Position numbers and translations under genes: made by a program. Shown one piece after another: positions 9,020 through 16,804 of a stretch of DNA of 64,000 bases. A model generated the notes under the pieces. It searched no databases. It was not told the DNA's origin and saw nothing but the letters and a program-made list of their open reading frames with translations. Source of the DNA: Taklimakanibacter albus (GTDB taxonomy: Bacteria > Pseudomonadota > Alphaproteobacteria > Rhizobiales > Aestuariivirgaceae); the NCBI RefSeq assembly GCF_016595235.1, contig NZ_JAENHL010000007.1:2116043-2180042 (forward strand), read 5' to 3'. Each line of letters opens with the position of its first letter. Positions within the stretch are counted from its first letter, which is position 1.

Positions 9020-10536
9020 GCCCCTCTCCCGTTCCTTTGCCCCATACCGGAGGCGAGGCGGATGATCTCCTCCTCATTCATGTCGTCGCCTGTCACTTCA
9101 CCCGCGATGCGGCCTTCCCGGATGACAATCGCCCGGTCGCACAGGCCGACGAGCTCCGGCAGCTCCGACGAAATCACGATGATGCCGATGCCGCGCGTGG
9201 CGAGATCGCGCAGGATGCGATGAATCTCCGCCTTGGCGCCGACATCGACGCCGCGCGTCGGCTCGTCGAGCACGATCACCTTGGGGCCGACCGAAAGCAG
9301 CTTGGCGAGAGCGACCTTCTGCTGGTTGCCGCCGGATAGAGTGGCGACGGCATCATCGAGCGAGCCGCATTTGAGCTTGAGCGCGGCGCCGAGCCTCGCC
9401 GCCTGCGCCTGCTCGCGCGATCGGCTGACGAAACCCGGCTTGCGTGAGACCTGCTCTATGGCGAGCGCCGAGACATTGGCGGCGATCGGCAGGTCGACGA
9501 AGACGCCAGCCCCTTTGCGATCCTCCGACAGGTAGACGACGCCCGTCGCGATGCTTTGGGAATAGGACTGGGGCGTGATGTTCTCGCCGTCGAGGCTGAC
9601 CTCGCCGGAGACGACGGACCGCAGACCACACAGGCCCAGCGCGATCTCGGTGCGCCCAGCCCCGATGAGCCCGGCAATGCCCAGGATCTCGCCCTTGCGC
9701 AAGGCGAAGCTCACATCGAAGAAGCGCTCTCCATCGCTGAGATTTTTGACCGCGAGCAGATCATCGGCCATGGCGCTCGCCGCGTTCTTCGGTGGATAGA
9801 GATCGCCCAGATGGCGGCCGACCATGCGTCGCACAATGTCTTCGGGATCGGTCTCGGCGACATCTTTGGTGCAGACATGGCGCCCGTCGCGCAACACCGT
9901 GATGCGGTCGCAATGGGCGAAGATCTCGGCCATACGGTGGCTGATATAGATGATGCTGATGCCGCGCTGCTTGAGCCGCGCCATGATGTCGAAGAGCTTC
10001 ACCGCCTCGCGTTCGGTCAAGGCGGCGGTCGGCTCGTCGAGGATCAGGATGGAGCAGTCGAGCGTCAGCGCCTTGGCGATTTCGACGATCTGCTGCTCGG
10101 AAATCGAGAGGTCACCGGTCCTGGCATAGGGGTCGACGTCACCGAGATTGGCCAGTGCCGTCTCGGCCCGTGCCCATGTCTCGGCATAATTCATGAGGAA
10201 GGCGCGGCGGCGATTGGTAGCCGCCATCGAGATGTTCTCGGCGACCGAGATGTCGGGGCACAAGGCGATTTCCTGGTGCACAAAGCCGATGCCGAGGCGC
10301 TGCGCTGTTTCTGGAGAGGCGATGTCGGCCTTCTCGCCATCGATCAGGATTTCGCCGGCATCGGGCTTGAGGATGCCGTCGATGATGTTCATCAGCGTCG
10401 ATTTGCCGGCCCCGTTCTCGCCCACCAGCGCATGCACCTCACCCTTGCGCAGGCCGAAGCTGACATCGCTCAACGCGTTGACCGGGCCGAAGGCCTTGGA
10501 GATGTTTCTGGCTTCGAGAGCGAGAGCGTGTGTCAT
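9016..10536 (-). CDS. Sugar ABC transporter ATPase with two nucleotide-binding domains (RbsA-type)
   Basis: A 506-residue ATPase with two ABC domains. The first has Walker [10 protein letters not shown], a switch Q in FVHQE, LSISEQQ as the signature and [12 protein letters not shown] as Walker B. The second has a degenerate P-loop (GLIGAGRTE) but a good signature LSGGNQQ and [16 protein letters not shown]. Unequal domains of this kind are normal for ribose-class importers. I use the ATG of [11 protein letters not shown]; the longer frame is out-of-phase sequence of the binding-protein gene. It couples to the adjacent permease by an ATGA overlap. Confidence 0.93.
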   Translation of the reverse strand: MTHALALEARNISKAFGPVNALSDVSFGLRKGEVHALVGENGAGKSTLMNIIDGILKPDAGEILIDGEKADIASPETAQRLGIGFVHQEIALCPDISVAENISMAATNRRRAFLMNYAETWARAETALANLGDVDPYARTGDLSISEQQIVEIAKALTLDCSILILDEPTAALTEREAVKLFDIMARLKQRGISIIYISHRMAEIFAHCDRITVLRDGRHVCTKDVAETDPEDIVRRMVGRHLGDLYPPKNAASAMADDLLAVKNLSDGERFFDVSFALRKGEILGIAGLIGAGRTEIALGLCGLRSVVSGEVSLDGENITPQSYSQSIATGVVYLSEDRKGAGVFVDLPIAANVSALAIEQVSRKPGFVSRSREQAQAARLGAALKLKCGSLDDAVATLSGGNQQKVALAKLLSVGPKVIVLDEPTRGVDVGAKAEIHRILRDLATRGIGIIVISSELPELVGLCDRAIVIREGRIAGEVTGDDMNEEEIIRLASGMGQRNGRGA

Positions 10537-10597
10537 GGAATGCCGATCGCGAAGAAGGTAGGTGGCGGGACGCCGGAGCGCCCCGCCCCAGGCCTTG

Positions 10598-11620
10598 TTA
10601 TTCCTCGATGCCCTTGGTGCCGCGACGCTTGAGATAGGCATCCCAATAGAAGTCGTCGGCATTGTCCTTGGTGACGACGGCAAAGCCATTGTCGACCACC
10701 GGCAGTCCCATCGGATTGTAGCTGGCGCGCTTATAGTCGTTCATCGGGTCGATCAGATCCGGATGCGCGGCGAGGAACAGTAGCATGAAGCCCATATAGC
10801 CCTGCATGCCCTGATTGGGATTGATCGCGCCATAGACCTGGCCCTGCTTGATCATGTCGAGGATCTTGCCGTTCACATCGGCATTCATGACCTTGATCTT
10901 GCCGCCGAGCTCCTGGGCGGCCTGCGCCGCACCCAGTGCCGAATTGGCTTCCGGCATGAACAGGGCGCCGAGATCGGGATGCGCCTGCGCCATGGTGAGC
11001 ACGGCGTTATAGGCCTTGGTCGGATCCTGGTTCGAGGCGGCGCGCGCCACCAGCTTGATGTCGGGATATTTCTCTGCCATCCGGGCGATGAAGGCTGCGA
11101 CGCGCTTGTCGTGATTGTCCTGGCCCGGATTCTCGAGGATGCCATATTCACCCTTGCCGCCCAGCGCCTTGGCGATCACGTCCGCGGCATAGGCGCCCTC
11201 GCGGTTGTTGTCGGAGGTGACATAGGAGATGCGTTTGCTGTTGGGCGAATCCGCCGCGAAGGTGACGACCGGCACGCCGGACTCGACCGCACGGTTGATC
11301 GGCTCGATGAAGGGATCGGAATTCATCGGATGAACGAGAATGCCGGCCGGCTTCTTGGCCAGCACCTGATCGAAGCTGGCGATCTGCTTGTTGACGTCAT
11401 ATTCGGGCGTGCCGGTATAGGCCGTCTTGCAGCCCATCGAGTGTGCCGCCTGCTTGAACATTTCATAGACCGGGAACCAGTATTCGACGCCCGAGACCAT
11501 GACATTCATGTAGTAGGTCTCGCCTTCCGCGCAGCGGAACGCGTTTCCTTCGGCCTTGACCGCCGTCGTCGACAGAACCATGCCGGCGGCGAGCGCTGTG
11601 ATAAGCGACTTGATCTTCAT
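10598..11620 (-). CDS. Sugar ABC transporter periplasmic substrate-binding protein
   Basis: A 340-residue type I periplasmic binding protein of the ribose/galactose class. The start at [11 protein letters not shown] has a strong GGGAGGAGAAC site immediately upstream. Residues 1-23 form a Sec signal peptide ending around VKAEG. The mature part has the expected segments: [48 protein letters not shown] with [15 protein letters not shown], and [27 protein letters not shown]. It is the first gene of the operon and defines its substrate specificity, which I cannot assign beyond sugar or polyol. Confidence 0.92.
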   Translation of the reverse strand: MKIKSLITALAAGMVLSTTAVKAEGNAFRCAEGETYYMNVMVSGVEYWFPVYEMFKQAAHSMGCKTAYTGTPEYDVNKQIASFDQVLAKKPAGILVHPMNSDPFIEPINRAVESGVPVVTFAADSPNSKRISYVTSDNNREGAYAADVIAKALGGKGEYGILENPGQDNHDKRVAAFIARMAEKYPDIKLVARAASNQDPTKAYNAVLTMAQAHPDLGALFMPEANSALGAAQAAQELGGKIKVMNADVNGKILDMIKQGQVYGAINPNQGMQGYMGFMLLFLAAHPDLIDPMNDYKRASYNPMGLPVVDNGFAVVTKDNADDFYWDAYLKRRGTKGIEE

Positions 11621-11670
11621 GTTCTCCTCCCGAGAGACCCGCAAGGCGCCAGGGCCTTGCGCTATGGTTG

Positions 11671-11690
11671 ATATGAAATAAATTTCATAT
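11671..11690. promoter_or_regulatory. Inverted repeat, candidate operator of the SorC regulator
   Basis: ATATGAAAT-AA-ATTTCATAT: two perfect 9-base arms around a 2-base centre, in an AT-rich patch about 50 bases upstream of the binding-protein start. A related half, TGATATTTATTTC, follows at 11693-11705. Position, symmetry and base composition unlike the neighbouring genes make it the best candidate binding site for the operon's own regulator; binding is inferred. Confidence 0.6.
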
Positions 11691-11718
11691 ACTGATATTT
11701 ATTTCTCACGAGGAATAA

Positions 11719-11746
11719 GGGCGCTTTGAGCGCGAGTCAAGCGCCC
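11719..11746. terminator. Hairpin between the sugar operon promoter and DUF488 gene
   Basis: GGGCGCTT and AAGCGCCC form a perfect 8-bp stem around a 12-base loop, followed by a second perfect palindrome CCCTGATCAGGG at 11745-11756. On the minus strand the stem is followed by TTATT, so it may end transcription of the DUF488 gene before the sugar operon. There is no long T-run, so this is tentative. Confidence 0.4.
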
Positions 11747-11779
11747 CTGATCAGGGAGATGAAATGAACGGAGCGAGGA

Positions 11780-12127
11780 CTATCGCTCCAGCACGTCCTT
11801 CAGGACATGAGCGTGATTCTGGGTGATGTTTGCGGCAGCATAAAGCAAAGTCGCGCGATGACCGGCGATCTTCGCCCGCAACTCGTCGAGCTCCGCGCGG
11901 TGCGCTTTGAGCTCAGCCAGATAACGTGTACGGAATTCGGCCCAGCGTTCCGGATCGTGATGGAACCATTTGCGCAAGTCGGTCGAGGGCGCCACGTCCT
12001 TGGCCCAGAAATCCAGCGCCGCTTTTTCCTTCGAAATGCCGCGCGGCCAGATGCGATCGACCAGGATGCGCAGGCCGTCGCCGCGCGCCGGCGGCTCATA
12101 GATGCGCTTCACCTGGATCACGGGCAT
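11780..12127 (-). CDS. DUF488 family protein
   Basis: A 115-residue protein with the hallmarks of DUF488 (YeaO-like): VKRIYEPP near the start, the conserved RILVDRIWPRGISKEKA, then WAKDVAPSTDLRKWFHHDPERWAEF, and a C-terminal LLYAAANITQNHAHVLKD. The family is small, soluble, widespread and uncharacterised, with conserved Arg, His and Trp residues that suggest a binding or catalytic pocket. It has no obvious functional link to its neighbours and is bounded by hairpins on both sides. Confidence 0.88.
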   Translation of the reverse strand: MPVIQVKRIYEPPARGDGLRILVDRIWPRGISKEKAALDFWAKDVAPSTDLRKWFHHDPERWAEFRTRYLAELKAHRAELDELRAKIAGHRATLLYAAANITQNHAHVLKDVLER

Positions 12128-12129
12128 CG

Positions 12130-12157
12130 ATGCTCTCCCTCATGAGGGGGAGAGCAT
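12130..12157. terminator. Hairpin between IalB-type and DUF488 genes
   Basis: ATGCTCTCCCTC and GAGGGGGAGAGCAT pair over most of their length with an AT loop and one or two unpaired G. It lies immediately after the DUF488 start region and before the stop of the IalB-type gene, both read on the minus strand. It could act as a terminator or attenuating structure for readthrough; no T-run is visible. Confidence 0.35.
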
Positions 12158-12188
12158 AACGCAACCGACGTAATCAGGCCAATCCGGC

Positions 12189-12740
12189 CTATTTGATCCG
12201 GTTATAGGCGCCGGTGAATCCGGCCAGCGACATCGGCAGCACAACCGGCTTCTTGTTCAGATTCTGAAAAGTGATGTTGAGCTTGTTGCCGTTGAACATG
12301 GCCTGGATCGTCGGATCGGGAACCGGAAAGCCGACGAAGCAGCCATTCGCATTGCAGGTCTGAAACGGATAGGTCTGTGACAGATTACCGTCGACATCGA
12401 TCGACAGGCCGGCCGGCAGGAACATGCCGAGCGGTATCTGGATCATGGTCACCGGCTTCTTGGTGTCCTGCGGCACGCGGATGGTGATCAAGGCGAGCGC
12501 CTGACCCGTCTCGCTGGCGATGGCGCGCTGCTCCATGACACAGTCCTGCGGCTGACCGCGGGCGGGCGACGTGCAAGTGGTCGCCCAAGCCTCGCGCGGC
12601 GGCGCGTTCTGGGTCTGCTTCTGCTGGGCCGGCTGGCTCTCCTGATTGCCCGTTTCCTGCGATGTGGCGGCGTAGGCGCTCGCCGCCAATACACCCGCCG
12701 CCATTCCAGCCACAGTCAAGAAACGCGCCAGTCGACTCAT
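12189..12740 (-). CDS. Invasion-associated locus B (IalB) family protein
   Basis: A 183-residue secreted protein. The start at MSRLARFLTVAG has AAGGGGAATTCT upstream; a signal peptide ends at about SAYAA. After a Gln-rich linker comes the IalB pattern: WATTCTSP, QDCVMEQRA, IRVPQD, MIQIPLGMFLPAGLSIDVDG, FQTCNANGCFVGFPV and a late LPMSLAGFTGAYNRI. Four cysteines in the CT/DC/TC/GC pairs are typical and probably form disulfides. The family is periplasmic in alphaproteobacteria, named from Bartonella; its molecular role in free-living species is unclear. No operon partner is evident. Confidence 0.9.
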   Translation of the reverse strand: MSRLARFLTVAGMAAGVLAASAYAATSQETGNQESQPAQQKQTQNAPPREAWATTCTSPARGQPQDCVMEQRAIASETGQALALITIRVPQDTKKPVTMIQIPLGMFLPAGLSIDVDGNLSQTYPFQTCNANGCFVGFPVPDPTIQAMFNGNKLNITFQNLNKKPVVLPMSLAGFTGAYNRIK

Positions 12741-12813
12741 AGAATTCCCCTTCAGATTCAAAGCACCCATAAGTGCATATGAGCCTTTTTAGGGAATTGA
12801 CGCAACGGTGATG

Positions 12814-14133
12814 TTATTGCCCGCGCAGGGAAGAGACGGCATTGGCATGCGCATCGAAACCCTCATAGCGGGCGAAGCGGTGCGTATGAGGGGCCATCTC
12901 GCGATAGCCCTTTTGTGTGATATGGCCGATCGAGGCGCTTTTCATGAAATCATGCACGCCCAAGGGCGAACTGAAGCGCGCCGCCCCCCCGGTGGGCAGC
13001 ACCGCATTGGGCCCCATCAGGTAATTGGCGATCGAGCCCGGCGCATATTCACCCAGCAATATCTCCGATGCATTCCGGATATGAGACAAGTGCTCGAAAG
13101 GCGCTTTGGAAAGTATCTGCAGATGCTCGGGCGCATAGTCGTTGATGAAGTCGTAGGCTTCACCGAGCGATGCGGCGAGTGCGATACCGCCACGGGTCCC
13201 CCCGAGCACGGTTCCGGCATAGTCGACGCGCTGCGCGCCCATCTGGCGCCAGAATTCCGGCAAGGCGGCCATCGCCTTCTCCGCCACGTCCCGCGACGGC
13301 GTGACGAGGAAGGCCGAACTGTCGGGGCCGTGCTCGGCCTCGATCAGGAGATCGAGAGCGGCCAGGCGCGGATCGGCCGTCTCATCGGCAAAGACGATCA
13401 CTTCGCTGGGGCCCGCCGCAACCCGCGAGCCGATGATGCCTTGCAGCTGCCGCTTGGCCGCCACCACCCAGGGACTTCCCGGCCCTTCGAACTTGCAACA
13501 GCGCGGCACCGTCTGGGTACCGAAAGCCGCCGCCGCCACCGCGACGGCGCCGCCGGCTTTATAGACGTGGGTGATGCCGGCGAGCTTCGCTGCCACCAAA
13601 GTCGCCGCATCGACCTTGCCGTCGGGACCGGCGGGCGTGAGCAGGATCGGCAGCGGAACCCCCGCCACCACCGCCGGAATGGCGGTCATCAGGGTCATCG
13701 ACGGGAAAGAGCCCTTGCCGCGCGGCGCATAGACGGCGACGCTGTCGATCGGCGTAAAGCGTTCGCCGACGAGCACGCCCGGACGGATTTCCTTCATCCA
13801 CATCTCGCCCGGCAATTGCGCCTCGTGATAGCGGCGGATATTGCCGGCGGCATAGTCGAGCGTCTTGATCATGTCGGGATCGAGCGCGGCAAAGGCCTCG
13901 TCGAATTCAGCTTCGCTCGCCGCGATGCCGCTCACATCGAGATCGGCGCGGTCATACATCTTCGCATAACGCACCAGCGCCGCATCGCCTTCCTGCTTCA
14001 CCGCCGCGATGATCGGCTTGACGCCCTCGAGGAAAGGATCGAGATCAGCATCGATGCGCAGCAACAGCTGCTGGCGCTCAGGCGGCGACAGCCTGGCGAG
14101 GTCGTGCAGAGCGACTTTGGGAAATTCGGACAT
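12814..14133 (-). CDS. Histidinol dehydrogenase paralogue (HisD-like amino-alcohol or hydroxyl dehydrogenase)
   Basis: A 439-residue HisD-fold NAD-dependent dehydrogenase that is not in a histidine operon. Compared with E. coli HisD, catalytic Glu326/His327 are kept (YAPEHL) and His262 (EAEHGPDS) and His419 (DAHANAV) are kept. However, zinc ligand Gln259 is Glu (LLIEAEHG), Asp360 is Asn (SIANYLMGPNA), and the His of the GTNH segment is Ala. These changes imply a different substrate and possibly altered metal binding. HisD paralogues of this kind include HpsN, which oxidises dihydroxypropanesulfonate. It follows the ATPase gene by 15 bases and closes the DMFase-like operon. The residue alignment was done by eye. 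Confidence 0.82.
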   Translation of the reverse strand: MSEFPKVALHDLARLSPPERQQLLLRIDADLDPFLEGVKPIIAAVKQEGDAALVRYAKMYDRADLDVSGIAASEAEFDEAFAALDPDMIKTLDYAAGNIRRYHEAQLPGEMWMKEIRPGVLVGERFTPIDSVAVYAPRGKGSFPSMTLMTAIPAVVAGVPLPILLTPAGPDGKVDAATLVAAKLAGITHVYKAGGAVAVAAAAFGTQTVPRCCKFEGPGSPWVVAAKRQLQGIIGSRVAAGPSEVIVFADETADPRLAALDLLIEAEHGPDSSAFLVTPSRDVAEKAMAALPEFWRQMGAQRVDYAGTVLGGTRGGIALAASLGEAYDFINDYAPEHLQILSKAPFEHLSHIRNASEILLGEYAPGSIANYLMGPNAVLPTGGAARFSSPLGVHDFMKSASIGHITQKGYREMAPHTHRFARYEGFDAHANAVSSLRGQ

Positions 14134-14148
14134 CGATACTCTCTTTGA

Positions 14149-14949
14149 TTATTTGCGATCGAGCGCCATGACCTTCAACGTCTCCTCGCGGATATCGGTG
14201 AGGATCTCGCGTTTGTAGACGGTGAATTGCGGATCGGTGACGAGCTCGAAGGACCGCGGCCGCGGCAGCTTGATGGTAAGGTCCTTCTTCACCTTGCCGG
14301 GCCGGCTCGCCAGCACGATAACGCGGTCGGCGAGGAAGATCGCCTCATCGACATCATGAGTGACGAACAGCACCGTGACCTTGTGGTCTTCCCAGACCTT
14401 CAGCAGCAATTCCTGCATCATGCCGCGCGTCTGCGCATCGAGCGCGCCGAAGGGCTCGTCCATCAGAAGGATGGAGGGCTTGTAGACGAGCGCCCGGGCG
14501 ATGGCGACACGCTGGCGCATGCCGCCCGAGAGCTGCTGCGGATAGGCATTCTCGAAGCCGGAAAGCCCGACCGCCTGGACGAAATGGCTGACGAGCTCGT
14601 CCTTCTCCGCCTTGCCGAGCGCGCTCTTTTCGAGCGCGAAGCGGATATTGCCCTTGACCGTCATCCATTCGAACAGGCTGTAGGACTGGAAGACAAAACC
14701 GCGATTGCGCCCCGGCCCCAAGACCCTGGCGCCATCGATGCGGATCTCGCCCGAGGTCGGCTCGTCGAGTCCGCCGACGATATTGAGAAGCGTCGATTTT
14801 CCGCAGCCCGAGGTGCCGACGATGGAGACGAACTCGTTCTCCTTGATGTCGAGATCGATGCGCTCGATGGCGGTGACGGGCGAGCCGTCGACCTGGAAGA
14901 TCTTGCCGACGCCGTCTATGGCGACTTTGGTTTTCAAAGCTGTGCTCAT
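14149..14949 (-). CDS. NitT/TauT-type ABC transporter ATPase
   Basis: A 266-residue ATPase of the SsuB/TauB/NrtD class. Walker A is GTSGCGKST, the Q-loop is FVFQSYSLFEWMTV, the signature is LSGGMRQR and Walker B is ILLMDEPFGALD, with H in TVLFVTHDVDEAI. The start is the ATG of MSTALKTKVAIDG, which overlaps the permease stop by 4 bases. It energises import of a small organic nitrogen, sulfur or related compound together with the adjacent permease and binding protein. Confidence 0.92.
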   Translation of the reverse strand: MSTALKTKVAIDGVGKIFQVDGSPVTAIERIDLDIKENEFVSIVGTSGCGKSTLLNIVGGLDEPTSGEIRIDGARVLGPGRNRGFVFQSYSLFEWMTVKGNIRFALEKSALGKAEKDELVSHFVQAVGLSGFENAYPQQLSGGMRQRVAIARALVYKPSILLMDEPFGALDAQTRGMMQELLLKVWEDHKVTVLFVTHDVDEAIFLADRVIVLASRPGKVKKDLTIKLPRPRSFELVTDPQFTVYKREILTDIREETLKVMALDRK

Positions 14950-15761
14950 CTTGACTGATTGTTCCAGCGGAACAGCGCCCGGCCGGACTTCTTGAAGAGA
15001 TAGTCGGTGAGGAGGCCCATGAGGCCGATGAACAAGGTGCCGAACAGGATCGTGTCGGTGGCGAGATAACGCTGCGCGTCCATGATGCGCCGGCCCAAGC
15101 CTTCGCTGGCGGCGACGAGCTCGGCCACCACGAGATAGGTCCAGGTCCAGCCGATGGTGATGCGGAACGTGTCCCAGATGCCGGGCAGAGCGGCCGGCAG
15201 GATGATGCGGTAGAGGATCTCGAAATTGCTGAAACCCAGCGTCTGCCCGGCGCGGATGAGATTGCGGTCGATGTTCTTCACATTGTCCATGATCATCAAG
15301 GATTGCTGGAAGAACGTGCCGAGAAACAGGATGAGCACTTTCTGCATGTCGCCGATGCCCGCCCACAGGATGGAGAGCGGGATGAGCGCCACCACCGGCA
15401 TGTAGCGCACCGTCGAGATCAAGGGCTCGAGCGCCCCTTCGATGATGCGGAAATTGCCCATGAGAATGCCGACCGGCACCGCAACGATCGTGGCGGCGAG
15501 CCAGCCGATGAGAATGCGATAGATGCTGACGGAGGCGTCCGAGACGAGAATGCCTTCGCTGAGCTGGCGCCAGCCCTCTTCCAGCACCGCGCCGGGGCTC
15601 GGCAGGAACAGCGGCTTGACGAGCCCTAGACTGGTGATCAGCCACCACAGGAAAAGCAGGGCGACGGGCACGACGAAGCCCGCGGCGGAGAAGATGCTCG
15701 CCGGGATTTCCTGCCGGAGGCGGAACAGCCTCCCGATGCCTTGACGCGGGTTCTGGGACAT
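14946..15761 (-). CDS. NitT/TauT-type ABC transporter permease
   Basis: A permease of about 271 residues with six hydrophobic helices, the first near residues 30-50 (AAGFVVPVALLFLWWLITSLG). The EAA-type cytoplasmic loop appears as AGQTLGFSNFEILYRIILPAALPGI. I chose the ATG of MSQNPRQG because GGAAAG lies just upstream; ATG at 15773 and GTG at 15776 are possible alternative starts. Its 3' end overlaps the ATPase start. The class carries aliphatic sulfonates, taurine, nitrate, pyrimidines or similar compounds, so the family does not fix the substrate. Confidence 0.9.
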   Translation of the reverse strand: MSQNPRQGIGRLFRLRQEIPASIFSAAGFVVPVALLFLWWLITSLGLVKPLFLPSPGAVLEEGWRQLSEGILVSDASVSIYRILIGWLAATIVAVPVGILMGNFRIIEGALEPLISTVRYMPVVALIPLSILWAGIGDMQKVLILFLGTFFQQSLMIMDNVKNIDRNLIRAGQTLGFSNFEILYRIILPAALPGIWDTFRITIGWTWTYLVVAELVAASEGLGRRIMDAQRYLATDTILFGTLFIGLMGLLTDYLFKKSGRALFRWNNQSR

Positions 15762-15822
15762 ATCGCTTTCCATCACATGTTGGTCGCGGGACCTGAACCA
15801 GGCCCCGCGACGATATCGGGGA

Positions 15823-16785
15823 TTACTTCGCCGCGACGGCCTTGAGGTCGTCGAGCATCAGGAGCTCGTCCGCCGTCGGGACCTTGGTGATCTCCTTCGG
15901 ATTGGTCGCCTTCATGATCTCGCCGATCTCCTGGATCGTCGCCTGGAAGTCGCCTTTGAGGAAGTCCATGTTCTCGGCGACATTGTAGAAGCGCACGCCC
16001 TTGAAGGCCGGCTCGAACTCCGCCATCGGACTGCCGACCGCTTTGGCGATGATCTCACCGCCCTCCTTCGGGTTGGCACGGATGAAGTTGATCGCCTCGT
16101 CCCAGGCGCGGATCATGCCTTGCACCTCTTTCGAATGCTCCTTGATCCAGGTCGAGTTGGCGGTCAGCATGTCGGAGATGAGGCCCGGCTTCTTGGCCGA
16201 GGTGAAAATCACCTTGTAGCTCTTGTCTTGCGCCAGCGCGGTCGAGACATAGGGCTCATAGGTGACGGCGGCGTCGACGCGGCCGGAGATCAAAGCGAGA
16301 CCTGCTTCCGACGCGCCCATCGGCACATGCTCGATATCGGCGAGCGACAGGCCGTTCTCCTTCAGCGCATAGTTGATCAGGAGATCGCTGGTGGTGCCGG
16401 CCTCGAAGGCAACCTTCTTGCCCTTGAGCTCGGGGATGGTGCCGATCGCCGCGCCGGCGACGACGGCGTCCGCCTCGAAGGACAGATCCATCACCAGGAA
16501 GCCTTTTTGATCGACGCCCTGGTTGAAATTGGTGATGAGGCCGTTGGTGGCCGCGGCGATGACATGGAGATTGCCGCTGGCGAGGGCGGCGGTCATGTCC
16601 TGGTCCCAGTTGAAGGTAGTGAGCTCCACCTCGACGCCATGCTTGGCGAAGAAGCCTTTCTGCTCGGCGACCCAGAGCGGGCCATAACCGAGCCAGGGCT
16701 GCAGGCCGAGCTTGACCGGCTCCGCCACCGCGGTGGTGATCGACGCCGCCATCAGCGCCGCCGCCAGGGCTAGTTTCTTCAGCAT
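15823..16785 (-). CDS. NitT/TauT-type ABC transporter substrate-binding protein
   Basis: A 320-residue type II periplasmic binding protein. The start at MLKKLALAAALMAA has GGAG eight bases upstream, and the signal peptide ends at about AVAEP. The mature part has the typical KLGLQPWLGYGPLWVAEQKGFFAKHGVEVEL opening motif spread over residues 24-54, then LKGKKVAFEAGTTSD and the hinge region around GRVDAAVTYEPYVS. It resembles SsuA/TauA-like proteins. The gene lies 19 bases after the DMFase-like gene, so the imported compound is probably the substrate of that enzyme. Confidence 0.92.
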   Translation of the reverse strand: MLKKLALAAALMAASITTAVAEPVKLGLQPWLGYGPLWVAEQKGFFAKHGVEVELTTFNWDQDMTAALASGNLHVIAAATNGLITNFNQGVDQKGFLVMDLSFEADAVVAGAAIGTIPELKGKKVAFEAGTTSDLLINYALKENGLSLADIEHVPMGASEAGLALISGRVDAAVTYEPYVSTALAQDKSYKVIFTSAKKPGLISDMLTANSTWIKEHSKEVQGMIRAWDEAINFIRANPKEGGEIIAKAVGSPMAEFEPAFKGVRFYNVAENMDFLKGDFQATIQEIGEIMKATNPKEITKVPTADELLMLDDLKAVAAK

Positions 16786-16804
16786 TCCGGGATCTCCTCT
16801 GTTG

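Noticed and set aside
8003-9223. Plus-strand open frame of 406 codons opposite the permease and ATPase
   Set aside because: Very rich in Asp, His, Gly and Arg with no hydrophobic core; complementary to the hydrophobic permease gene.
12814-14133. Annotation as hisD of histidine biosynthesis
   Set aside because: Genomic context is catabolic, and key zinc- and substrate-binding residues are changed.
12808-14148. Long plus-strand open frame (446 codons) opposite the HisD-like gene
   Set aside because: It is antisense to a clear enzyme gene, is rich in Arg/His/Asp in a pattern typical of reversed GC-rich codons, and has no recognisable domain.
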